From: Lithospermum erythrorhizon
Taxonomy: Eukaryota; Streptophyta; Magnoliopsida; Boraginales; Boraginaceae
Assembly: GCA_019722365.1 (NCBI GenBank)
Contig: JADFUC010000992.1
Location: 365,902 to 429,901, forward strand
DNA length: 64,000 nucleotides
Direction of reading: 5' to 3'
Translations under genes and position numbers: made by a program
Notes under the pieces: model-generated
Told to the model about the DNA's origin: nothing
Database searches by the model: none
What the model saw: the letters and a program-made list of their open reading frames with translations, nothing else
Shown: one piece after another, positions 1-11,020 of the stretch
Position numbering within the stretch: the first letter of the stretch is position 1
How the letters are laid out: each line of letters opens with the position of its first letter

Positions 1-1056
1 CAATAATATAGTTTCAAATAATTGTCATTGTACATTTCAATGTGCTTTTTGACTCTTTTTTTTTTCTTAATCTGTATGCAAATGTTTAAAACGACAAATA
101 AAAAAGTGACCAAAACAATTCATGTCTGTATATTTTTTCACCTTGCAGAAAGATGTCAACTGGTTTTCATTGATGTTTATTTGCTGAAGTAGACTATAGA
201 AATAAGCTGAAATTTCAATAAATTCGGGAGTATAAGTTCAGATTTTGGTTTGAAAGTCGATGTGAACTTGTCAAGGTTTTGAGTAATGAGGTTGGGAGTG
301 GTGTCAAGTGTGTATTGTAGTGTTAAAAAGATGCCCCATTAAGATTATTGCTTTTGGTATTATCTACCAATCATAACAGGAGTTAATTTCCCGAATTCCT
401 TATTTACTATAAGGAGTTAATATGGGAATGCGCCTTCTTCGGCTATTTTTCTTCCATGTTTTTAGTAGTTGTGTATAGCAGAAACTTAACTGTTTGTGAG
501 GTAAAATATGTCAGGCTTTGCTAAAGCAATGGAGTATGGTTAACAAATTATGTTGTATCTGTCTGGTGTTGAATGAAATGGTACTAGAAGGTCGGATTTG
601 TTGGATTTATGAGCATTGTAGCCCACAACCAGTAAAAAGGAAAAAACAGAAAAAAGGATAATAAAGTATGTGGATAACATTGGATTGGATTAAGCTAGTA
701 GAATATCATAGGCAAGAAATTTACTACTTAGGCGTGTTTTAGGCTGTTGCTTTATTTTTACTCACTGCTTTAATGTCAGTTGGCAGTAATTTGTATCGAG
801 GGAAGTTCTTGGAGATAGATTCAGAAAGGGAAAGATATAAAACACATCATGTTAACAAAATTTATTAGTGAGTCTATATTTCTCATAGTAAGTGGTGAAT
901 TTGGTGACTACTTGATGCTAAAGTTTGTGTCTAGGCCACATTGATTTGTAATAGAAGAATTTGTATGCTTGCAAATAAATATGAGTTTCCCTTATGGTGT
1001 TTTCCTAATTTTGGTTATGAATTATAATCTAAGAGTGGTTGTTTTTTTACTTCCAG
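1..1056 (+). other. Upstream intron of the ALB4-like gene
   Basis: AT-rich sequence ending in a pyrimidine-rich acceptor (tttacttccag) directly before the first coding exon seen. No exon for the transit peptide or the soluble N-terminus is recognisable here, so this is probably the first intron and exon 1 lies left of the window. Bases 1-120 resemble a stretch near 61.19-61.34 kb (shared words such as aattgtcattgtacattt), which suggests a short dispersed MITE-like repeat. Confidence 0.55.
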
Positions 1057-4000
1057 TTTTTAAAGGATGGCTTGTCTACTGTACATGTCCCATATTCTTA
1101 TGGTTTTGCGATCATTCTGCTTACGATACTCGTAAAGGCTGTCACGTTTCCATTGACGAAAAAACAGGTGAGTTTATTGTACATTGGGAGCTCTTGGAGG
1201 TCCATCTTATAAATTACTATTTGCAGATTTGTAAGTAATGTTTTAGTTGCATATAATGGGTCGTAAGAACATACTAGCACTTTCTGAAAAATATATTACC
1301 CAGGTAGAATCTACGATGGCTATGCGATCGTTGGCGCCTCAAATAAAGGCTATTCAAGAACGATATGCTGGTGATCAGGTTTACCCTCTATCCTTTTAGT
1401 ATGGATCCCTGCAGATTCTTAGCAAGAAACAATGTAATTTACATTTCCTATCTTTGGAAATGTTTAAAATAAGAGAACTTTAACATGTTATAAACCATCT
1501 CTGTAATATGTGGTTGGTTACCCGTGTTACCAGGAGAGGATCCAGCTTGAGACGGCCCGTCTATACAAATTAGCTGGCATTAACCCACTTGCAGGTAAGT
1601 GTTAGCTTTTTTGTGTATTTTACTCTCTTAATTGGGATTCACATGTTTTTGTTTCTAATTCTGTTATTTGTTACAATGCCAGGATGTCTGCCAACCCTTG
1701 CCACTATACCGATATGGATTGGACTCTATAGAGCCCTTTCTAATGTGGCAAATGAGGTAATAAGTTGATTTAGTAGCCACCAATAGTCCAATACTCTCTC
1801 TTCCTGTTAGCTCATCTTTTTTGCTTTAGTGCTATATTTGTAACATTATCTCATTTTCAGATTAACTTTTTTTTTTTGTCTTTTATTTTTTCAAGGGGCT
1901 TTTGACAGAAGGTTTCTTCTGGATACCTTCCTTAGCTGGTCCAACCACGATTGCATCCCGTCAAACCGGCAGTGGTATCTCTTGGCTCTTTCCTTTTGTT
2001 GTAAGTCATTGCCGCTTCTATTTTGCTGCGCTATGTCGTGTTATCATTACTTTTGAGACTATAAATTGTGGCATCAATCGAGGTTGCTTTATATATATTA
2101 AAAAAGTTCTGCCTCTTGTGCCTACATCATGAATTGTAGTATTGCTTCCCCAGAAGACACCAAAATCTGCATTGTGTGGCCTGTTTTGTCTGGCAGTGTC
2201 TTTGTTATGAGATATTATCTTTCGGATTTTTCGGTTCTTTTTTTCTACTCATGTTGCGTCGTGATTTTTTTTCCCAAATTGTCGATCTCACCCTCCTTTT
2301 TTTTAATTCATATGCAGGACGGACATCCTCCACTTGGATGGTCAGATACCTTGGCCTACCTTGCATTGCCAGTTTTACTTGTGATATCTCAGTACATCTC
2401 TATTCAGATTATGCAACCATCACAGGTTAGTCAAGTTGCAGGAATAACTTATCGTTCATCAGAGATGCCAAACCCTTTCGAAGCTGGAAACTATCTCTGG
2501 CTACTTTTAGTACGAAAGCCTTAATTTTTGGGGTGGTGTCTTGGGTGTTCAAGACACTGGTTCTTACTATCTGAACCAAAAGTGCCACTTTTCACCATGT
2601 TCATGGATCTGACTAATTATCTTAAGATAAGGTTTCTGTATAGCAATGGAATTTTGTTTCAGGCAGTTATAGTCTGTGGAGTCATTTCTTAGGAAGTCTG
2701 AAGACTCATTATTGTCCTGTCCAAAGTAGAAGTTAGAGACCCTTCAGCAATACCTGAATGTCATTTTTTCTATTTGATGACTATTTGATGGTTGGTGAAG
2801 GACCGATTTAGTGGTCTGTAGATAAGATTGTCCACTTATCCCTAATTGATTTGCTTTACTGTCTATTGTGCACTCAGAGCAATGATCCCAACCAAAAAAC
2901 TTCTCAAGCGATAACCAAATTCTTGCCTCTAATGGTTGGTTATTTCGCTCTGTCAGTTCCGTCTGGTCTAGGTCTTTACTGGTAAGCAGGTCCATCATTG
3001 TTAATACTCGAGATCTACCCTTCCCTCTTATTTGTTTGATTTTGAAAATATTGCGCTTTTGGATATGTGCAGGTTCACAAACAATATCCTCAGTACTGCT
3101 CAACAAATATGGCTTCAGAAGTTGGGTGGTGCCAGAAATCCTGTGATTCAAGTTAGTGAAGACCTAAACATGAAACATCAATTAAGAAGCGAGAAATCCG
3201 TTTCTGAATCAGTTGCAGTGAACAAAACCATTGAAGTAGAACAAAAGAAAACTGCAGAGGGGCCTCGTCCTGGTGAAAGGTAGAGGGTTGCTACTTGCTA
3301 GTTATCTATTGTTCTTACAAAGGTAGTAATGGTAAGAATATGCTCTAAACCAGTGTGGATTTCATTTTAGGTTTAAACAATTAAAGGAACAAGAGGCCCA
3401 GAAAAAACGGCAAAGAGAGGAGATGAAAAAGGCTGCTGAAGCGATATCCGAAAAAGGAGCACAAACAGAAAAGGATGAATCTAACAAAGTTGGTTTGGTG
3501 GATAAGAAAAAAGACAATGGTATAGCCAATTCTCATACCGGTAGTTCTATAAGCAACAGTAGGTTATCTTCTATTACTGAAAATGGAAATAGCACTTCTC
3601 CTAGATTAAGTGAGGATCAAGTTGCTACTTTCAATGGCCAAAGTCCAAGTAACTCTACGAATGGAGAAAGCAGTCAGCATCCACATGAAAATATAGAAAA
3701 GGTAGCTCTGAAACTATGTTGCTAAAAATATTGTGTTTACTTAAAATTGCATTATGTGCTCTCGTATTGTTTCCTGAACCTGCGTGTTAGATTGCAATAT
3801 GTGGTGGTCCATGATTTCTCTAGTCTACCTTTTGATAATGACACTCCATCCATGAACAAAGAAATCAGTTTGAACAACAAAGAGACGAGTGTCACAAAAA
3901 GCAGAGTGCCAAAATGATTTCCCTTTTGTTTTCTTGCACAGTATTAGTTGCTTGGTTACTTAGTAAACCTATAGTGACAATTTGGTTCGAAAGATTTCTG

Positions 4001-4831
4001 GTGAGATGTTACTATTTCCCTTTGGTATTCTGTCCTCCCTTCAATCATTAACAAGTCTTCTTGAAGGATTTTACACACTTCTTAAGGAGTATTAAATCTT
4101 CCTATCTTCACAATCAACAACAAGAACATGGCTCTCTCCATACCAATCTTGATGATGGTACTCATCATTTTAAATGAAGGTAGTGGAAATGATGAGAATG
4201 GAAATAACATAAACATTTTTAGTAGTTTGAGATAAAACTAATGATAAACTTAAACTGGTCTTTTCACCATTTCCAAAACAGCTTCTTTTGATCCAAGGAA
4301 GTAATTATTTTGATTTTTTGGACTGTTGAAGTATGGTCGTTGGGAGCCAATGTAATATGACCCATGCCCAGTACTATGATGGAAGTCAGTATTAATACTA
4401 GGATTGATGGTTGTGTGAAATTCGCGAGATGACACTGGCGTATATCTAGTTTTTCTTGTCAGATTAGTCCCAATATATGGGGCATAGATTTAATCTTCGA
4501 GATCAATAGACTGCCTCCAATAATATATATGATACTCGAATTGTCGATTTAATACATGAATTGATTGTATGCAGTACAGGATACTCTTCAAATTAGTATT
4601 TGCCAATTAATATTAGTCCTGTAAGTAAGATGGGAAGGTTCATTGTAGAATATCATCAGCATGAGTTAGTTTCAGAATTATTGCATGTGTATAATAACAT
4701 GGTCCTGGATTGTTGTTTTTCTGTTATTGGACTAACCTCTCGTGTAATTGTTGTTCCTGTTGCAGGAAGAGGCTATTAGATCAGCTAGGAAAACAGGTTC
4801 AGTTGAAGATGCGCAGGAAGATACAGGCTAA
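1057..4831 (+). CDS. ALB4: ALBINO3-like thylakoid membrane insertase (ALB4 type), 5' partial
   Basis: Member of the YidC/Oxa1/Alb3 family, which inserts and assembles proteins in the chloroplast thylakoid membrane. Ten exons, all with GT-AG borders and phases that agree: 1057-1167, 1304-1378, 1534-1594, 1683-1756, 1896-2000, 2318-2425, 2878-2981, 3073-3279, 3371-3701, 4766-4831. Together they code 413 residues up to the stop. Landmarks in order: LKDGLSTVHVPYSYGFAIIL (first conserved membrane segment), AMRSLAPQIKAIQERYAGDQ (cytosolic/stromal loop), ARLYKLAGINPLAGCLPTLA, EGFFWIPSLAGPT, the GHPPLGWSDTLAYL segment, FLPLMVGYFALSVPSGLGLY and TNNILSTAQQIWLQKLGGA. The tail is charged and Ser/Asn-rich (KEQEAQKKRQREEMKKAAEA, later HPHENIEKEEAIRSARKTG). 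It lacks the strongly basic end that ALB3 uses to bind cpSRP43, and the core wording is closer to Arabidopsis ALB4 than ALB3, so I call ALB4. The transit peptide exon is missing on the left. The 1.06-kb last intron is the longest. No frameshift or premature stop is seen, so the gene looks functional. Confidence 0.93.
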
Positions 4832-6399
4832 TAATACAATTACACAAGATGAACAAGGCGGAGTACGCTCAATGTTTCGCTTTTCTGAGTTAAGGGCTAA
4901 TGATAAAATTAAATGCTTTAAACATTATAGAAATATTTAAGAAACGATGTAAAATTTTAAAAATTCAAGATTAGTTGTATATACTAAAAGATATTAATTT
5001 CTTTGTACGTCGGTTCCAAAAATAGTAAAAAAGAAAATATAACCGTTTACATATTTCAATAATTAAAATCTCATAAACTATCCATTTAGTTACCAAAGTA
5101 CTTTGCTCCAATTGCCTCCCAAACTATTTTCCTTATTTCAAATGCCCTCGAACACCAATCTTCACATTTAAAACAAAATTTACAAATTTCTTATTATAAA
5201 ATAGCATTAGTTTACTCCCCTAAATATATTCTCCAAACACATTAAAATAGGGAGAAAATTCCGAAATATTTTAAAACAATTAATTAAAAAAAAAAACCTC
5301 CCCCACCCCACTCCATTCACCTCTTCATCTTCAACCACAACACTTCTCCCCAATTCAACAATACCAACCCGCCCAATCCTATTTTCTTCAAATACCTCTA
5401 ACACTACCCCAAAAACCGGGGCTGAGACACGGGGTTCTCCCCTAAACATCTTCGACACCTCACCTCCTTCTCCTAAAAATCAAGCCACACCCTTCCCCCA
5501 TCAATCAACCAACAAATCCGGCCAACCTCCCTTCCAATATTACCACCGGCCAACCAAATCCGCCAACTCCTTCTTCTCCTCTCACCCTGTGATATTTGTT
5601 TCTCAGGTAAGATGATTTGACTCCTTCTGAGATTTATTGCTGGGTTTATTTTTTAATCGCTGGCAGGAGGCAGCTGGGTGACAGCGAATACGCTATGAGG
5701 CAACAAGGGCAATGGGAGGGGGTCAAGAAACTGGTCAGGCTACGGTGGGGGGAGTGAGGGGCTACTGAGTCATGTCAGGGAGTTGGGCAGAGGGCTGTGG
5801 CAAGGGAGGTGGGGGGAGGGGGCGCTGTGAGTTAAAGCGGGTACTAAGTTGGGGTGTGCGTGGAGTTTATTTTAATTATTTTATTTTTATTTATTATAAA
5901 ATATCTCTCATATATTAAAGATTCAAACGTATTCCTTATTTTTTTCAATGGTAATATTTTAAATTAAACTTTTAATCAAGGGCAAAATAGGTATTTCTCA
6001 AGATTTTTTAATGAATTCCCCTGTATATTGTTAAAAGTGTAAAATTGTATTTACAAGATTCAAGTAATAAAGAAAAATAATAGAAATGCCTTGCATGTTG
6101 TGCTATCACTTTTTAAGAATCGAGACAAGACCAAACCTTAAAGTAAGTAGATTTGAAACAAACATAATATGTAGGAGACAAATAGCAAATTAGCTCAATA
6201 TAAGCCCGGTCAGATTTATCTTACATTTCTATCTCATATGCTCAAAAACTCAATCCAACCATGAAATCCCTACATATACTCACTGCATGTTTTTCAAAAC
6301 TTCATTTTCAATAGTTTTTCTCTCTTCTTACTCTGTAAATTTTTGGTATCTTTCTCCATTTTGCATATTTTCAAACATATTTCTCCGTCAAATCAACTT
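4832..6399. other. Gene-free spacer with a C-rich then G-rich block
   Basis: Holds the 3' UTR of the ALB4-like gene and AT-rich spacer. At about 5280-5600 the + strand is C-rich and pyrimidine-biased. At about 5640-5840 it turns strongly G-rich, ending in gggaggtggggggaggggg near 5804. The C-rich part can be read as proline-rich peptide but has stops and no family I know. No gene is called. Confidence 0.5.
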
Positions 6400-6830
6400 A
6401 TAACTCTGATTCGACAAAAATAAAGATTTTACCAAGATTACAATATCAGAATTTATAAGTTGATTTTAAAAAAGTTAGCAATTTAACTCCTTTTTTTTTG
6501 CTCCAACTTATAAATTGGTTTGACAAAGTTAATTACTTCATTACCCCTTAATATTTAACTTTATATCTTATTTATCCTTTATTTAATAGTCATAAAGATA
6601 TAATTTTTAGTATTTTACTCCTTATTAGTTTTTTTAAAAATAAATATTATATTTTTACTCAAAATATAATATTTTTCATTTTTTTTCAAATACAAAATTA
6701 ATAATTTATTTATATCATAAAGATTTAAAAAACATATATAAATAAAGCATGTCCTTATAAGTCATTTTACTCTTTTACAACTTAAAAAGATTTTCTATCA
6801 ACTTATAAATTATCAAGTATCCAAAATACG
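6400..6830 (+). repeat. Dispersed AT-rich repeat, copy 1
   Basis: Contains acttataaattggtttgac, then tcattaccccttaatattta and a long AT-rich body. The reverse complement of roughly 6510-6700 matches 25735-25930 by eye through much of its length, including the block around the CCCCTTAATATTTA word. It ends near a second acttataaattatcaag, so it may be a MITE with related ends. No coding potential. Confidence 0.5.
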
Positions 6831-8149
6831 TAAAAAAAAAATCTCATTATGCCTAATATGCTACTCCCAAACAAGTCAAAAACAAATTTGACAGCTTTAT
6901 AAGCAATCTTACTTATATGTCAGATTGTCACTTATAAAGCTTAAAAAAATTAAGTTTAGCCGCGTCCCCTAAATTTTGGGAGATACCAACGCCGTATTTG
7001 AAATGTCGGGTCCTCGAAAAACTACTTCAAGATTATATCCCTAATATTTGAAAACAAACTAACCGTATTTAATATTTTTATCTTTAATGTATAAATATTT
7101 GAATTTAAATTTTCTCAACTCTGAAATATCTATTCATCAAAACAAAAATCATACAAGATTTTCTTGAATTTTCATGTGCAACTTTGAATTTTTCTCCACT
7201 CTATTTTTTTTTTTTTTTTGGAAAATTAGTGAATAATGAGAGATGTACGTATCTTTTAAGAAGCCTGCCGATCTCCAATAAGAAGCAGTTCCGAAAGAAG
7301 ACGTGTTTAATTTGAATGTAGAGAATTGAGGACAATTTGGATAAGAAAAATTCAAGAAAATCTTGAATGAAAATGTTTGTTTTGAGGAAAGGTTTTTTAT
7401 AGTTGAAAAAAAATATAAATTCATATATTAATACATTAAAGATGAAAAGATCAAATGTGCTTGATTTGAATTAAAAATGTTAGGGATATAATAGTCAAAT
7501 TAATTTTTTGAGACCGAGGTTTAGAAATTTCAAAACCGGCGTTTAGCAGCTTTTAAGCATTCATATTTTGTTAAATCTTAACGTTGAAAGTAGTAGAAGG
7601 TATACTTTTCTTTTTGATAGTTTTTAGATCGGCATATAAAGAATTTGATATCGATATATAATAGGTCACTAAAACAAATATAAATATTCAACATCGTTAT
7701 TATTCGTTAACAAAATTTAAAATAAAAGAAAACATTTCAACCAATGTGACATAGTTTACAATGCTTGACAACATAAATATTTAATGAAAATTTGGATTTT
7801 TAAATAAAGTATTTACATGAATAATATTATTTGAAAAAATATCAAAAAGTTAAATCCAAACAAATGTTAATAGACAATTGTACTTATCTCACAAGTCTGA
7901 AGTTTGAGATGCTTACTATATGTATATTGAAGAATTTTTAGAGTTATAATATAAATAGACTTGGCTTCCATCTAGTAGAATATATATTCTTAGAACAAAT
8001 TATAATCTACGCAATCTCAAAATAATACACAACAATATCATCATTATCTCTTAATAAAGCCCGATATTATCTAACAAAATTGAAAGAAAATCATATAAAC
8101 TAAACGACAACATAAATATATAGTTATATTAAATCATTAGATATAGACT
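6831..8149. other. AT-rich spacer, no gene seen
   Basis: Very AT-rich with scattered homopolymer runs, including a T run near 7204-7220. Short reading frames here are stop-limited, of low complexity and match nothing I recognise. Confidence 0.5.
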
Positions 8150-8690
8150 TAGGGCCTGTAAATGGACCAAAACCATACCGGATTCATGGTAAATTCGATT
8201 CGACTTCTAGGTTCGATTCGGTCCGAATTCGACGAACCCTAATTTTGAAGGTTTGAGTTCGAGTTCAAATATTTTTTTTAAATAAATATTCGGTCCAATT
8301 CGATATAAAGTCAAAAATACATGCAAAACTCAAACACTAATTAAATTCATTAACAAAAGCATGTTATTTATTAGATAAGTTGAAAAAACAACAATCCAAC
8401 ACATACATAAATAGAACGAATCTACGGTATGTGGGGTCAATCCGACATAATACGAGATGATATCGATTGAGAATCCCTCAAAATCGAAATCAATCGCATG
8501 TAACAAGACTACAATAGATCAGATGATTAACTACAATAGATCAGATATTAACAAATAAACAAAATGATTAACAATTAACATATCAATTAACCAATTCAAC
8601 ATAATTATATTTATACATATACCATATTAATACTTCAACATAATTCGAATCGATTTAATTCATAAGTTATGAGCCGAACTGCTATACACA
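8150..8690 (+). mobile_element. Possible hAT-type non-autonomous fragment
   Basis: Begins with tagggcctgtaaatggacc followed by repeated ttcgattcgg/ttcgaattcg words. This is the layout of many plant hAT ends (a GTAAATG-type terminus, then subterminal CCGAA/TTCGG words). I could not find a convincing partner terminus or a target duplication, and there is no transposase. Weak call. Confidence 0.28.
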
Positions 8691-8829
8691 CACCAAAATG
8701 CAGAAATGAACAAGCAGAAATTACTATTTTACCCCTATCTAACAAGTGATCATGCTTTGTTAAGAAATAGCGACTTTCTCCATAAAGAAGTTGGGGTAAA
8801 CAAGCCTAATTATGCACTTGTTAGTCTCC

Positions 8830-8950
8830 ATAACAAAGCGAATTCGCTTGTTACAAAACAAAGCATGGCTCAAATTCGCTTGTTGCTTAAACAAGCATGG
8901 CTTGAATTCGCTGTTACGAAAAACAAGCATCATGGGCATTCGCTTGTTCG
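8830..8950. repeat. Tandem array, about 31-bp unit
   Basis: Four degenerate units of the form aaacaagcatggcttgaatt followed by cgcttgtt. Each unit carries an inverted pair (AACAAGC...GCTTGTT), so a single unit can pair with itself. Confidence 0.6.
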
Positions 8951-9509
8951 ACAACAACCACATTTCGAATTTGCCAGTTTGCACAAATACTTTACAATAT
9001 TTCCTCTCTTACAAAGTGAAAACGCTCATTTTCTTACAAAACACGAGAGTAATTCGCTCATTAATTAATTCATTATCTAATTCTATTTTCATGTAATTAA
9101 TTATTTGATTTATTGTTTAATGCATTCGCTCATTATTTAATTCATTCGCTCATTATTTAATTATTTAATTTATTGTTTAATCTTATTCGCTCATTATTTA
9201 ATTTATGTAATTCATTCGTTTCATTATTTAATCCTTATTTTTATGTACTAATTACAAACATGAGAGCAATTGCTCATTACTTAATAATAGTGAATCATGT
9301 CGCCACGCACGTGAATCATGTCCTTCGCTCTCGCGTTAACTTAGTAAAGCTGCTAACTTATTATGAATTTGCATAATGTAAAAAAAAATAGTGTAAACAT
9401 TTACTATACTATCGGATAGGAAAAATAAATAAACGCATCGCATGTGTTGTCACATCGGGCGCTCGGGTTAGGTGCGTTTGCTATTGTCAATTCCGCGCTC
9501 GTTGTCGCT

Positions 9510-9645
9510 AACAACCTATTCTTTTTCCATGATTGTTAAGCAACAACTTATTCATTTCTATGGTTGTGTTAAAGTAACAACCGATTCTTTCCCCATGGTT
9601 AAGCCGAGAAACAACCGAATTCTTTCCATGCTTGTTTAATCATGA
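9510..9645. repeat. Tandem array, 32-34-bp unit
   Basis: Four units start near 9510, 9542, 9576 and 9610. Each reads roughly aacaaccgattctttccatg and then a ggttaagc-type linker. A related single unit recurs near 9964, inside the next higher-order copy. Confidence 0.6.
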
Positions 9646-10375
9646 ACATTTTATTTAGTTGTTAGTTGAACTTAATGCAATAATTTGGTACTTTATTGCA
9701 TCGATTTACCAAAATTCGAACGTATTAATACTAAATTTATTATAATTTCATAATCTTAATAATTTCATATTTCTTGATGCACAATTTATTACAATTTCAT
9801 ATTCTCGATAATTTCATATTAAATAATTATCATTTGCACAATACCGTAAAAATTCGATCGATCGAGTATTTATACACAATCAGATTCTCTGCTCGTCAAA
9901 AGTGCCAGGGCACACGGGCACCGGTCACGCTGTATGTTGTCAATCAATGAGCCTGCCAAGTGTGAACAACCGAAGTTCTTTCCACGGTTAAGCCAAGCAA
10001 ACAAGCGATTATTCTATCTACTCGCTATTTACAAACAAGCGAACTATCCATTCCCGCTTATTAATGGATGTACTGAATTATTTTCATACTTGTTTCATTA
10101 ATGAACATTATATTTAAAGGTGTTAGTTCAAATAGCGCGATGGTAATTTGGTAGTATATTGCATTTATTTTATAATCATGTCGATAATGTATTCAAATCG
10201 TTAAATGTTCAATTTACTACCCGTAATCAATTTTAAATTTTGTCAATGCCTCAATTATTAATTTAGTGTCATTATTCTAATTCTATAATTCGAATGTATT
10301 ACAATTTCATACGCTTTATTACAATTTCATATTCTCCATAATTTCATATTCTCGATAATTTGACAATTTATATCG
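9510..10375. repeat. Higher-order tandem duplication, about 458 bp
   Basis: The block cttgtttaatcatgaacatt at 9631 returns as cttgtttcattaatgaacat at 10089. Both are followed by ttagtt, by a gtaatttggta/aataatttggta word, tattgcat, and later ttacaatttcatattct words (about 9790 and 10320). The period is near 458 bp and the copies are strongly diverged. Confidence 0.5.
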
Positions 10376-11020
10376 TTAAAATGTTCAATTTACGCTTTTA
10401 TAATTCTAATTAATTAAACGCCGAGCAACGTATGCTTTTTAGCCATTTTCATCATTAATTCATTCATTCTATGTAATTAATTATTTAATTATTTCTTATG
10501 TAATTAATTATAATTTATTTTTACGTAATTAATTATTTAACGCATTTTTACGTAATTTCTAATTATATAATTTATTTTACGTAATTAATTATTTAATTCA
10601 TTTTTCTCTGTACTAATTATTTAATTCACTTATATACTCACTATTTAATTTATTTTTATGTAATTAATTTATAAATTCGCCCTCCTTATGTAATTAATTT
10701 GTATTTTCTTTAAATATGATTAATTATTTAATTTATTTTTATAAGAATGTGTTTATATGAAAACAAACAAGTTAATAGAATGATTCCTAGCTTACAACCG
10801 AATTATCTTGATGTTTAGTTTCTTATAAACATAAAAGTAAATGGCTTATAAACATAAAAGCATGTAATAAACTTGCTTGTTTTCTTACTAACAAATTCGT
10901 TTGTTGTCCAATTAGCATATAAAAAACTCGATCAAGTATCTTATATAGGCACAAAGTAGTTCGCTTGTTTTGTTACAAGCTTCCAAATAAGGGTTTCACA
11001 GTACAAAGGGCAAAACAAGT

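Larger units (their letters stand above)
8700..11020. repeat. Composite minisatellite block rich in AACAAGC/GCTTGTT
   Basis: About 2.3 kb made of short degenerate repeats. AACAAGC or its complement occurs many times at both ends (8700-8960 and 10860-11010), in both orientations. The middle carries TTAATT/ATTATTTAATT arrays (9050-9250 and 10440-10740). Clustered short motifs toward both ends resemble the subterminal repeats of CACTA or hAT elements, but no terminal inverted repeat could be fixed. The two open frames of about 90-120 codons at 8.7-9.1 kb are by-products of the repeats. Confidence 0.5.

Noticed and set aside
4250..4435. 61-codon frame on - within the last intron of the ALB4-like gene
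   Set aside because: Low-complexity His/Ser/Tyr-rich frame with no family and no splice support; most likely chance.
8706..9096. Overlapping frames of about 75-120 codons on both strands
   Set aside because: They exist because the AACAAGC/GCTTGTT repeats avoid stop codons; the same text is open on both strands and in two + frames.
8830..9645. CRISPR-like array of regular repeats
   Set aside because: The units are contiguous and degenerate with no unique spacers, and the DNA is from a plant nucleus.
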